A DNA stretch of 16,517 bases from assembly GCA_905214895.1 (NCBI GenBank), contig CAJMNP010000010.1:1-16517 (forward strand). Reading direction: 5' to 3'. A program made the translations under genes and the position numbers. The notes beneath the pieces are model-generated. The model searched no databases. It had not been told where the DNA came from and was given only the letters and a program-made list of their open reading frames with translations. Below are positions 6,725-14,096 of this stretch, one piece after another (positions within the stretch are counted from its first letter, which is position 1; every line of letters starts with the position of its first letter). The stretch is from an uncultured bacterium. Its GTDB lineage: Bacteria > Actinomycetota > Coriobacteriia > Coriobacteriales > Coriobacteriaceae.

Positions 6725-7741
6725 TTAGGCGGCTGAGGCGGCCTTGTCGGTCGTTGCCTTGCTGTTGCTCTGCTGGCCCTCAAAATGCTTGTAGCACCAG
6801 CTGGTGACCAGCGGGGTCAAAATAGCAGTCACGATTGCACAGGCAGCAACCTGTGCCGTGGCCGTCGCGAGCACCACACCGCCGTACAAGGCCTCGTTGA
6901 CGCTTGCCATGGCAGCAGGCGTGGCCACATTGGCTCCGGCGCAGCTCGAAATGGCCGCACCTGCGACACCCGTACCGCCTGTGAGCTTATCGACCGCGAT
7001 AACGGGAATTGCAAAGACCACCGAGCAGATCACGCCGAGCAGAATACCGGGAAGACCACCATTAATGAGCTGGCCAAAGGTCATGGTCGAGCCCATGGCA
7101 AAGAAGACGAGCACGATGATGGCGGAAAGTGCCGGTGCCATCATCTTCTTAAAGCTGGGGAAGAGGTTACCCAGAATAATGCCGACGACGATCGGCAGGA
7201 TGGCGCCCACGAGCGACCAGCCGATCGGAGCCTGACCGGCAGCGCCGAGCACGATCATCGTGACCGGAGGGCCGACAACCAGCGTGGTGATGGCGACGGC
7301 GCCACGCTCGGCCTCATTGCCCATGGTGCCCATCAGTCCAGCGTACATAGCGTTGTTCGCACCCGTGCAAGCGGCCAGCATCACCATGGCCGAGATACCA
7401 AACAGGTTGTCGTTGAACACATAAAGGATGAGCAGCGACACGGCAACGACCACGATCTGCTTGACGGCGATGATGATGGCGCCGCGGGCAGCGGCGGCAG
7501 GAGCGCTCTTAAACGAAATCGTCGTACCGACGATGAGCAAAAAAGCGCCAACAAGCGGGCCTGCGCCCTGCTGGGTCATGCCGAGCGTAAAGCTGCCGAG
7601 CGTTTTGAACAGGTCGGGGAACAGCGTGTTGAGCAGGCAGCCCAACAAAAGCGGCACCAAAATATTGGCACCCGGGATGGAGGACATCTTAAAGAACGGC
7701 TCCTTTGCCGCCGGCGCCTCCACCGCAGTCGATTCACTCAT
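6725..7741 (-). CDS. kdgT: 2-keto-3-deoxygluconate permease family transporter
   Basis: 338 aa, close to the 327 of E. coli KdgT. It is almost entirely hydrophobic with about ten membrane segments, beginning with PGANILVPLLLGCLLNTLFP (23-42). Family-like blocks include ACTGANNAMYAGLMG, VVGPPVTMIVLGAAG, and SSCAGANVATPAAMA in the second half. KdgT proteins import 2-keto-3-deoxygluconate, a breakdown product of pectin and uronic acids, by proton symport. AAGGAG lies 7 nt before the ATG. It lies 108 nt downstream of the dehydrogenase gene on the same strand, with a hairpin in between, so the pair probably forms one sugar-acid operon. No kdgK kinase or kdgA aldolase is in view, so the exact sugar acid is inferred from family only. 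Confidence 0.85.
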   Translation of the reverse strand: MSESTAVEAPAAKEPFFKMSSIPGANILVPLLLGCLLNTLFPDLFKTLGSFTLGMTQQGAGPLVGAFLLIVGTTISFKSAPAAAARGAIIIAVKQIVVVAVSLLILYVFNDNLFGISAMVMLAACTGANNAMYAGLMGTMGNEAERGAVAITTLVVGPPVTMIVLGAAGQAPIGWSLVGAILPIVVGIILGNLFPSFKKMMAPALSAIIVLVFFAMGSTMTFGQLINGGLPGILLGVICSVVFAIPVIAVDKLTGGTGVAGAAISSCAGANVATPAAMASVNEALYGGVVLATATAQVAACAIVTAILTPLVTSWCYKHFEGQQSNSKATTDKAASAA

Positions 7742-7790
7742 TTATATCTCCTTTTGATGCGTGCGACACGCGGTCACACGCTCCTGTGCC

Positions 7791-7830
7791 AGAAAGAAGG
7801 CGACGGTCCCGAGTCGCAGGAGCCGTCGCC
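7791..7830 (-). terminator. Intercistronic hairpin between dehydrogenase and kdgT
   Basis: GGCGACGG (7830-7823) and CCGTCGCC (7806-7799) pair on the minus strand around a 16-nt loop, followed by TTCTTTCT. This resembles a leaky terminator that could lower kdgT expression relative to the upstream dehydrogenase. Confidence 0.6.
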
Positions 7831-7849
7831 GAATTAACGTCGCGGGGTA

Positions 7850-8599
7850 TTACCCGTCCAGAACGATGCCACCGTCGCAGTCACCGATCTCGCCGTTCAC
7901 GAAGCTGGCAAGGTCGGAGGCAAAGAAGAGCACCATCTGCGCGGGCTCGCTTGCCTGGGCGGCACGGCCCAGAGGAATACCGTTGATGATGCGCTGAGAG
8001 TTCTCGTCAGAGAGAATCGAGGTCATATCGGTAAGGGTGAGCGACGGGCACACGGCGTTGCAGCGGACGCCAAACTTGCCGCCTTCCTTGGCGACTGCCT
8101 TGGTTAGACCGTTAACACCGGCCTTGGAGCTCGCGTAAGCCGCGGTGCCGAGCAGGCCGCCACCGATCTTGCCCGCAACGGAACTCACGTTGACGATAGT
8201 GCCGGCATGGGCCGCCTTAAAGTGCGGGTACACAGCATTCATCATAGTGAAGGTACCGTTGAGGTTGATGTCGATGGTACGACGCCACTCGGTGTCATCG
8301 ATCTCGTCGAACTTCTTGGTGCTGATGACGCCAGCACAGTTGATCAGGATGTTGGTTTGCGGCAGGTCCGTAAAAATCTGCTCGACGGTCTCACGCGCCT
8401 TGGGCGCATCGGCAACATCGAGCTGATAGAACTTGTTGCCCTCGCCAAGCTCGACCACAGCGGCCTCGCCCTTGGCAGCGTTCCTTGCGATGAGCGCGAC
8501 GTGTCCGCCGCCCGCGACGATGCCCTTGGCGATCTCGAGGCCAATGCCCTGAGTGCCGCCGGTAACGATCGCGGTTTTGCCCGTGAAGTCAAATGCCAT
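7850..8599 (-). CDS. Short-chain dehydrogenase/reductase, probably sugar-acid specific
   Basis: 249 aa, a classical SDR length. The nucleotide-binding motif is T13-GGTQGI-G20, N87-CAG is the NNAG variant, and the catalytic set is N113 (INLNG), S139/S140 (NVSS), Y155 and K159 (YASSK). The C-terminus GEIGDCDGGIVLDG follows the family pattern (usually v.DGG). The usual PG after the active site is replaced by CPSLTLTDMT. Similar enzymes include gluconate 5-dehydrogenase, KduD (2-dehydro-3-deoxygluconate 5-dehydrogenase) and FabG. Lying just upstream of a KdgT-type permease, a KduD/gluconate-dehydrogenase role is the best guess, not a demonstrated one. GGAG lies 4 nt before the ATG, with AAGGGGG behind it. 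A promoter with a LacI-type operator lies about 110 nt upstream. Confidence 0.88.
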   Translation of the reverse strand: MAFDFTGKTAIVTGGTQGIGLEIAKGIVAGGGHVALIARNAAKGEAAVVELGEGNKFYQLDVADAPKARETVEQIFTDLPQTNILINCAGVISTKKFDEIDDTEWRRTIDINLNGTFTMMNAVYPHFKAAHAGTIVNVSSVAGKIGGGLLGTAAYASSKAGVNGLTKAVAKEGGKFGVRCNAVCPSLTLTDMTSILSDENSQRIINGIPLGRAAQASEPAQMVLFFASDLASFVNGEIGDCDGGIVLDG

Positions 8600-8712
8600 G
8601 ACTCCAACCCCCTTGATTCAGGTGTCTCCTTGCGGGAAGTTGGAGCATCGCACGTGGCGATAAATGAGTCCCAGTCGTCATGGTGGTGACAACCCCTCGC
8701 CTAACCGCGGGC

Positions 8713-8740
8713 ATAGTAGTTCTTTGAAACGCTTCAGCAA
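8713..8740 (-). promoter_or_regulatory. Promoter of the dehydrogenase-kdgT operon
   Basis: On the minus strand TTGCTG (8740-8735) and TACTAT (8718-8713) are separated by 16 nt. This gives a leader of roughly 105 nt before the ATG at 8599. The spacer contains the palindrome described separately, as expected for a repressed promoter. Confidence 0.55.
8725..8736. promoter_or_regulatory. LacI-family operator-like palindrome (TGAAACGCTTCA)
   Basis: TGAAACGCTTCA is 10 of 12 palindromic with a central CG, the hallmark of LacI/GalR-family operators such as CcpA cre-type and sugar-acid regulator sites. It lies between the -35 and -10 of the minus-strand promoter. Binding would block transcription of the dehydrogenase and kdgT. 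No LacI-family gene is in the window. Confidence 0.5.
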
Positions 8741-8848
8741 TTGAATTTTTTAACTCTTTATGCGCTCTTTATATTGCCCACTGCATGAGGCCCGAATATG
8801 CGGGTATCATCTTTCACCGAAAATAGTTTCTAGTGTTAGGGGTTTTCG

Positions 8849-9298
8849 GTGGAAGATACCGATTTCCATGAGCTTGGGCGTCAGCTCTTAACTGAGTTTG
8901 GCAGCATGCATCATCGCATTTCACGCTCTGCGGACAAAGCTCTCGGCGGCGAGATGGCTGTCATGCGCGCCCTCATGCTCGCTGGCGGTTCGCTCACGCC
9001 GAGCGAACTCGCAAATCGCGCCTGGGTCTCGAGTGCCCGCATCGCCAATATCTTACGCACTCTCGAAGCCAAGGGCTGGGTCGAGCGCGAGCACTCAAAG
9101 ACCGACCGTCGTCGTGTACACGTCACGATGACCGATAAGGGATTCCAGAATCTCGAAATCAAACGTCGGGAATTCGAGGAGCGCACCGCGGCCTTCCTCG
9201 AGCAGCTCGGCGAAACAGATACCCAAGAGATGGTGCGCCTTCTAAGGCGTTTCAACGAAATTATCGACCGCAATCAAGAAAGGAGAGATGCCGAGTGA
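8849..9298 (+). CDS. MarR-family transcriptional regulator of the ABC exporter operon
   Basis: 149 aa, a usual MarR length. An N-terminal dimerisation helix is followed by a winged helix: LTPSELANRAWVSSARIANILRTLEAKGWVER (about 50-81) is the helix-turn-helix, and the wing holds the conserved D-R-R in HSKTDRRRVHVTMTDKG. The C-terminal helices complete the dimer. Such proteins usually repress their own operon and release DNA on binding a small molecule. The start is GTG with AGGGG 6 nt upstream. Its last four bases (GTGA) overlap the start of the first exporter gene, so translation is coupled and the exporter is its probable target. I found no convincing operator palindrome upstream, where AT-rich promoter-like sequence lies at 8740-8800. 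Confidence 0.92.
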   Translation: MEDTDFHELGRQLLTEFGSMHHRISRSADKALGGEMAVMRALMLAGGSLTPSELANRAWVSSARIANILRTLEAKGWVEREHSKTDRRRVHVTMTDKGFQNLEIKRREFEERTAAFLEQLGETDTQEMVRLLRRFNEIIDRNQERRDAE

Positions 9299-11661
9299 GG
9301 ATTCTCAAGCTCTTTAAAAAGCATGTCCTGGCACTGTTCACAGCTATCGTACTTATCGTAATCAGCTGCAACGCCGATCTGGCACTGCCTACCTACATGA
9401 GCGACATCGTCGACGTGGGCGTGCAGCAAGGCGGCATCGCCTCGCCCGTGCCCGACACCATTCGCGCCGAATCGCTCGACGACCTCGAACTCTTTATGAG
9501 CGCCAAGGATGCCAAGACGGTAGAGGCTGCGTTTGGCAAGGCGGACAAGAACGGCATCCGCACGTACAAGGGCACCGAGGACGAGCGCGCCGACGGCAGC
9601 AAGATTGCCGACATCATGAGCCTGCCCGAGACCGTCGTACTTTCGCTCAACCAAGGCATCGATGCCAGCTCCATGGGCGACATGATGGGCGCGTCCAGCG
9701 AGAAAGACAACAGCGACCCCCAGGCCATGCCCACCCCCGAGCAGATGGCGGCAATGACGCCCGAGCAGCTCGCCGAGATGCAGCAGAAGGCCGCAGCGGC
9801 GCAGAACATGCAAAAGCAGATTGATGCCGACGGCGGCAAGATCACCATGAAGAGCCTGCGTCTAGGCGTTGAAGACGGCCTCATCGACCAAGGCAAGCTC
9901 GTCGAGGGCGCCAACGAAATGGCGGACAAAATGGGCTCCATGTCGGGCTCCATCGTCACTCAGCGCGCCGTGAGCTATGTGCAGGACGAGTACAAGGCAC
10001 AGGGCATCGACCCCGCCGACGTGCAGAACGCCTACCTGGGCCGCATGGCGACCACGATGTTTGGCCTGTGCCTGGTGTCGCTTGTCGCCACCATCCTGAC
10101 CGGCGCCGTGGCTTCGCGCACCGCCTGCTCCATCGCCCGCGACCTGCGCCGCGAGACCTTCAACAAGGTTATGCACTTCTCGCCGGCCGAGGTGGGCAAG
10201 TTTAGCCAGGCCTCGCTCATCACCCGCTGCACCAACGACATTCAGCAGATTCAGATGGCCGCAACCCTGTTTATCCGCATGTGCCTCATGGCGCCCGTCA
10301 TGGGCATCGTCGCCGTCATGCGCGTCCTGGCCAACCACACCGGCCTGGAGTGGACCATCGCCGTGGCCATCATCGCGGTCTCGGCCGTCGTCGGCGTGCT
10401 TATGGGCCTCACCATGCCCAAGTTCAAAAAGATGCAGAGCTTTGTGGACCGCGTGAACCTTACCGCCCGCGAGCTGCTCGACGGCCTTATGCCCATCCGC
10501 TCGTTTAACCGCGAGGAGCATGAGCTCGAGCGCTTTGACCAGGCGTCCCTCGACCTGATGACCACGCAGCTCTACACCAACCGAGCCATGAGCTTTATGA
10601 TGCCGCTCATGATGCTGGTCATGAACTGCATCACCGTGCTTATCGTCTGGTTTGGTGCGCAGGGCGTGTCCGACGGCGTGATGCAGGTCGGCAACATGAT
10701 GGCGTTTATCTCCTACACCATGCAGATCGTCATGGCGTTTATGATCCTCACCATGGTGTCGGTCATCCTACCCCGTGCCGAGGTCGCAGCCGAGCGCGTG
10801 GAAGAGGTCATCACCTGTCCCACGAGCATCAACGACCCCGTCTCGCCCAAACTGCCCGCGGCCAACGCGCCGCGCGGTGAGCTCGCCTTCCGCGACGTGA
10901 GCTTCCAGTATCCCGATGCCCGCGCCGATGTCATCAGCGGCGTGAACTTCACCACGCACGCCGGCCAGATGCTCGGCATCATCGGCTCCACGGGTTCGGG
11001 CAAGTCCACGCTTGTGCAGCTCATCCCGCGCCTGTACGACGTCACCGGCGGCAGCATTTCGCTCGACGGCATCGACGTGCGCGACATGACCCTTTCCGAG
11101 CTGCGCCGCCGCATTGGTTACATCCCGCAGCAGGGTCGTCTGTTCTCGGGCACCGTTGAGAGCAACCTCAAGTTTGCCGGCGACATGGTGAGCGACGAGG
11201 ACATGCACCGGGCCGCGCGCATCGCCCAAGCCGAGGACTTTATCGCCGAGCGCGAGGGCGGCTACGACTCCCCCATCAGCCAGGGCGGCTCCAATGTCTC
11301 GGGCGGTCAGCGCCAGCGTCTGGCCATCGCACGCGCGTTGGCTAAAAAGCCCGAGGTCGTGGTGTTCGATGACTCGTTTAGCGCCCTCGACTACAAAACA
11401 GACGCGCGCCTGCGCGAGGAGCTTGCCAAAAACGTTACCCACGCCGCGCTCGTGGTCGTGGCCCAGCGCATCGCGACCATCATGCACGCCGACCAGATCA
11501 TCGTGCTCGACGACGGCCACGTGGTGGGCACCGGTACGCACGAGGAGCTGCTGCACAGCTGCCCAGCGTACCTGGAGATCGCACAGTCGCAGCTTTCCGC
11601 CGAGGAGCTGGGGCTCACCCAAGAAGAAATTGAAGCCGTCATGGAAGGAGGCGAGCGCTAA
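9295..11661 (+). CDS. ABC exporter half-transporter with degenerate ATP site and large external loop
   Basis: 788 aa, about 200 longer than a standard half-exporter. TM1 is about 10-27, followed by ALPTYMSDIVDVGVQQGGI. Residues 45-250 form a hydrophilic insert, expected outside the membrane, with a Met/Gln-rich stretch (AMPTPEQMAAMTPEQLAEMQQ-like, 144-163). TM2-TM6 span about 250-490. The nucleotide-binding domain has Walker A G564-STGSGK570-ST, Q-loop Q612/613, signature V668-SGGQ672 and Walker B VVVF-D692-D693, where the catalytic Glu is replaced by Asp. The H-loop His is Gln (Q724). This is the non-catalytic-type partner of a heterodimer (compare TM287, BmrD, LmrC/D). GTG start inside the MarR stop (GTGA overlap). 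Substrate unknown; drug or lipid export is likely from family and MarR control. Confidence 0.93.
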   Translation: MRILKLFKKHVLALFTAIVLIVISCNADLALPTYMSDIVDVGVQQGGIASPVPDTIRAESLDDLELFMSAKDAKTVEAAFGKADKNGIRTYKGTEDERADGSKIADIMSLPETVVLSLNQGIDASSMGDMMGASSEKDNSDPQAMPTPEQMAAMTPEQLAEMQQKAAAAQNMQKQIDADGGKITMKSLRLGVEDGLIDQGKLVEGANEMADKMGSMSGSIVTQRAVSYVQDEYKAQGIDPADVQNAYLGRMATTMFGLCLVSLVATILTGAVASRTACSIARDLRRETFNKVMHFSPAEVGKFSQASLITRCTNDIQQIQMAATLFIRMCLMAPVMGIVAVMRVLANHTGLEWTIAVAIIAVSAVVGVLMGLTMPKFKKMQSFVDRVNLTARELLDGLMPIRSFNREEHELERFDQASLDLMTTQLYTNRAMSFMMPLMMLVMNCITVLIVWFGAQGVSDGVMQVGNMMAFISYTMQIVMAFMILTMVSVILPRAEVAAERVEEVITCPTSINDPVSPKLPAANAPRGELAFRDVSFQYPDARADVISGVNFTTHAGQMLGIIGSTGSGKSTLVQLIPRLYDVTGGSISLDGIDVRDMTLSELRRRIGYIPQQGRLFSGTVESNLKFAGDMVSDEDMHRAARIAQAEDFIAEREGGYDSPISQGGSNVSGGQRQRLAIARALAKKPEVVVFDDSFSALDYKTDARLREELAKNVTHAALVVVAQRIATIMHADQIIVLDDGHVVGTGTHEELLHSCPAYLEIAQSQLSAEELGLTQEEIEAVMEGGER

Positions 11662-13517
11662 TGGCAGACAAGACCAAGACTCAGATTCCCAAGCCCACCC
11701 GCCAGCGTGGTCCTATGGGCCGTATGGGTGGCATGGGCCGCGGCGAAAAGGCCAAGGACTTTAAGGGCACCATGAGGCAGCTACTCGGCTATATCGGTCA
11801 GCACAAGATTGCCGTGTTTGCCGCCGTCGCCTTTGCCGTGTGCTCGGTCATCTTTAACATTGTGGGACCCAAGGTGCTCGGCCAGGTTACGACCAAACTG
11901 TTCGAGGGCCTGGTTGCCAAGGTCAACGGCACCGGCGATGTTGACTTTGACTGGATCGCCAAGACGCTCGGCTTTTTGCTCTGCCTGTACCTGGCAAGCT
12001 CTGTCTGTAGCCTGATCCAGGGCTGGCTCATGACCGGCGTCACGCAAAAGATCTGCTACCGCATGCGCAAGGAGATCGCCGCCAAGATCGCCGTCGTGCC
12101 GATGAGCTACTTCAACGGCCACAGCAAGGGCGACGTGCTCAGCCGCATCACTAACGACGTCGATACGCTGGGTCAGTCACTCAACCAGAGCGTGACGCAG
12201 CTCATCACGTCGGTGACGCAGATTATCGGCGTGCTCGTCATGATGCTTTCGATCAGTCTGCCGCTCACCGGCGTCACCGTGCTCACACTGCCGGCCGCCG
12301 CGATTATCCTGACCGTAATGATTCACTTCTCGCAGCCGTACTTCCGCGAGCAGCAGCAGGTTTTGGGCACCGTCAACGGCATTATCGAGGAGGACTTTGC
12401 CGGCCAGAACGTCATTCAGGTGTTCGACCGCGCCGAGGCCTCAATCGAGGAGTTCGACCGTCAAAACGACCGTCTCTTTATTAGTGGCTGGCGCTCGCAG
12501 TTCCTATCGGGCCTGATGATGCCGCTTATGAGCTTGGTGGGCAACATGGGCTACGTGGGCGTTGTCGTGGTGGGCGCACAGCTCGCGCTGACCGGCAATG
12601 CCACGCCCGGCGACATCCAGAGCTTTATCCAGTACGTGCGCAACTTTACGCAACCCGTGCAGCAGCTGGGCAACGTGAGCAACACGATGCAGTCGATGGC
12701 CGCTGCCACCGAGCGCGTCTTTGAGTTCCTCGCCGCGCCCGAGGAGGAGCAGAAGGCCGACGCCCAGATTCCCGAGAAGCGCCCCGGCCACGTTGAGTTC
12801 GACCACGTCAAGTTTGGCTACACGCCCGACAAGACCATCATCCACGACTTTAGCTGCGAGACCGAGCCCGGTCAGACCATCGCCATCGTCGGCCCCACCG
12901 GCGCTGGCAAGACCACGCTCATTAAGCTGCTGCAGCGCTTCTACGACGTGGACGGCGGCTCGCTGCGTGTCGAGGGCGTCGACGTGCGCGACTGGGATCG
13001 CGCGGCGCTGCGCGGCGAGTTTGCCATGGTGCTGCAGGATACCTGGCTGTTTAACGGCACCATCCGCGAGAACATCCGCTACGGACGTCCCGATGCGACT
13101 GACGCCGAGGTCGAGGCCGCTGCACGCGCCGCACGCTGCGACCACTTTATCCATACGCTCGCCGGCGGCTACGACTTTATGATCAATGAGGAGGGCACCA
13201 ACCTCTCACAGGGCCAGCGCCAACTCGTGACCATCGCCCGCGCCATTTTGGCCGACCGTCCGGCGCTGATTTTGGACGAGGCGACTTCCAACGTCGATAC
13301 CCGTACCGAGGAGCTTATTCAGCGCGCCATGGATGCGCTAATGCAGGGCCGCACGAGCTTTGTCATCGCGCATCGCCTGTCCACGATCCGCAACGCCGAC
13401 GTGATCTTGGTGATTCGCGACGGCGACATCGTCGAGAAGGGCACGCACGACGAGCTGCTCGCCCAAGGCGGCTTCTACGCCGACCTGTACAATTCGCAGT
13501 TCGACGAAGCGGCGTAA
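11661..13517 (+). CDS. ABC exporter half-transporter, catalytic partner
   Basis: 618 aa, normal half-exporter length. The N-terminal 35 residues are Gly/Met/Arg-rich (GPMGRMGGMGRGEKAKDF), then six membrane segments (about 48-320) and a nucleotide-binding domain. Walker A is G411-PTGAGK417-TT, Q-loop Q459, signature L515-SQGQ519 (Gln replaces the first Gly of LSGGQ), Walker B ILD539-E540 with the catalytic Glu, and H-loop H571. Its Walker B and His are canonical while the partner has canonical SGGQ. The heterodimer therefore should have one full ATP site (this Walker A/B plus the partner's signature) and one degenerate site. The ATG overlaps the upstream TAA by one base, so the two chains are translationally coupled. 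A strong terminator follows 33 nt after the stop. Confidence 0.95.
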   Translation: MADKTKTQIPKPTRQRGPMGRMGGMGRGEKAKDFKGTMRQLLGYIGQHKIAVFAAVAFAVCSVIFNIVGPKVLGQVTTKLFEGLVAKVNGTGDVDFDWIAKTLGFLLCLYLASSVCSLIQGWLMTGVTQKICYRMRKEIAAKIAVVPMSYFNGHSKGDVLSRITNDVDTLGQSLNQSVTQLITSVTQIIGVLVMMLSISLPLTGVTVLTLPAAAIILTVMIHFSQPYFREQQQVLGTVNGIIEEDFAGQNVIQVFDRAEASIEEFDRQNDRLFISGWRSQFLSGLMMPLMSLVGNMGYVGVVVVGAQLALTGNATPGDIQSFIQYVRNFTQPVQQLGNVSNTMQSMAAATERVFEFLAAPEEEQKADAQIPEKRPGHVEFDHVKFGYTPDKTIIHDFSCETEPGQTIAIVGPTGAGKTTLIKLLQRFYDVDGGSLRVEGVDVRDWDRAALRGEFAMVLQDTWLFNGTIRENIRYGRPDATDAEVEAAARAARCDHFIHTLAGGYDFMINEEGTNLSQGQRQLVTIARAILADRPALILDEATSNVDTRTEELIQRAMDALMQGRTSFVIAHRLSTIRNADVILVIRDGDIVEKGTHDELLAQGGFYADLYNSQFDEAA

Positions 13518-13550
13518 CAACCGGCGGCAAACAACCGCAATACCCAAAGA

Positions 13551-13584
13551 ATGGGGGCGCAGGACAACCAGCGCCCCCATTTTT
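13551..13584 (+). terminator. Rho-independent terminator of the MarR-ABC operon
   Basis: ATGGGGGCGC and GCGCCCCCAT form a perfect 10-bp stem (13551-13560, 13571-13580) with a 10-nt loop, ending in a run of five T. It lies 33 nt after the second exporter's stop. This is the clearest terminator in the window. Confidence 0.9.
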
Positions 13585-13640
13585 CGTTCTGCGGCCCTTG
13601 GACCGCATCCCCTGGAGCCGAATTGACGGTCCTTTCCAGC

Positions 13641-13878
13641 CCCTGTGGGCAAAAAATGGCAAATATGAGTACTGTTACCTTTTTAGTAACAGCCAAAACA
13701 GCCCCATATGCTGCCCGCACGGCTTGCAAGCGCCCCTAAATTACTCAAATAGTTCTATAGCGGGCTTATATGTGTTAAGGTTAATGAACATATTTTCTGT
13801 TATGTCTATTATCTTATGCCGGCAATATGACACTACGATAGCAACAGTACTCATATTTGCCATTTTTTGCCCACAGGG
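13641..13878. repeat. 238-bp element bounded by perfect 36-bp inverted repeats
   Basis: 13641-13676 and 13843-13878 are exact inverted copies over 36 bp, starting CCCTGTGGGC and running inward through AAAAAATGG to AGTACTGTT. The 166-bp core is clearly more AT-rich than its surroundings and contains a small hairpin, CTGTTAC/GTAACAG, that overlaps the left arm. Open frames entering from either arm encode the same short peptide (MANMSTV) but have no ribosome site, so I do not call genes. No flanking target duplication is evident. It resembles a MITE-like or repeat-family element in the gap between the ABC operon and the DAHP synthase. Confidence 0.8.
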
Positions 13879-13960
13879 TGTTTCCCGGGGAACCGACAAC
13901 AGCCATAGGGCCCCGCGTAGCGCCACTCCCTCCCGGCATCCGCCGGCGTTTCCCCAGATA

Positions 13961-13999
13961 AAACCTACCAAAATAAACCTGTCCCTATTTGGTAGGTTT
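13961..13999. repeat. REP-like hairpin with CTGTCCC loop, before the DAHP synthase promoter
   Basis: AAACCTACCAAA and TTTGGTAGGTTT form a perfect 12-bp stem (13961-13972, 13988-13999) around the loop ATAAACCTGTCCCTA. The stem differs completely from that at 1513-1547, yet the loop shares CTGTCCC in the same orientation. It ends 15 nt before the -35 box of the next gene. Confidence 0.65.
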
Positions 14000-14014
14000 C
14001 GGGGCGGCGAGGGG

Positions 14015-14043
14015 TTGCACTTTAGCGTGCGACAGCGGATAAT
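14015..14043 (+). promoter_or_regulatory. Promoter of the DAHP synthase gene
   Basis: TTGCAC (14015-14020), a 17-nt spacer and GATAAT (14038-14043) form a near-consensus sigma-70-type promoter. Transcription would begin near 14050, about 47 nt before the ATG. I see no attenuator or tryptophan-rich leader peptide in that short stretch. Confidence 0.7.
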
Positions 14044-14096
14044 GCCGAGCATTCGACAATGTTCTCGATGCCATCAATTGATTGAGGAGGCCCCGT

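Noticed and set aside
6785..7837. 350-codon open frame on the plus strand opposite kdgT
   Set aside because: The translation is a His/Arg/Asp-rich shadow of the transporter gene, with no family motif.
8741..8848. MarR operator upstream of the exporter operon
   Set aside because: The region is AT-rich and promoter-like, but I found no palindrome good enough to support a binding site.
14082..14096. TTG start for the DAHP synthase
   Set aside because: The GAGGAGG ribosome site falls inside this extension, and the family N-terminus fits the ATG at 14097.
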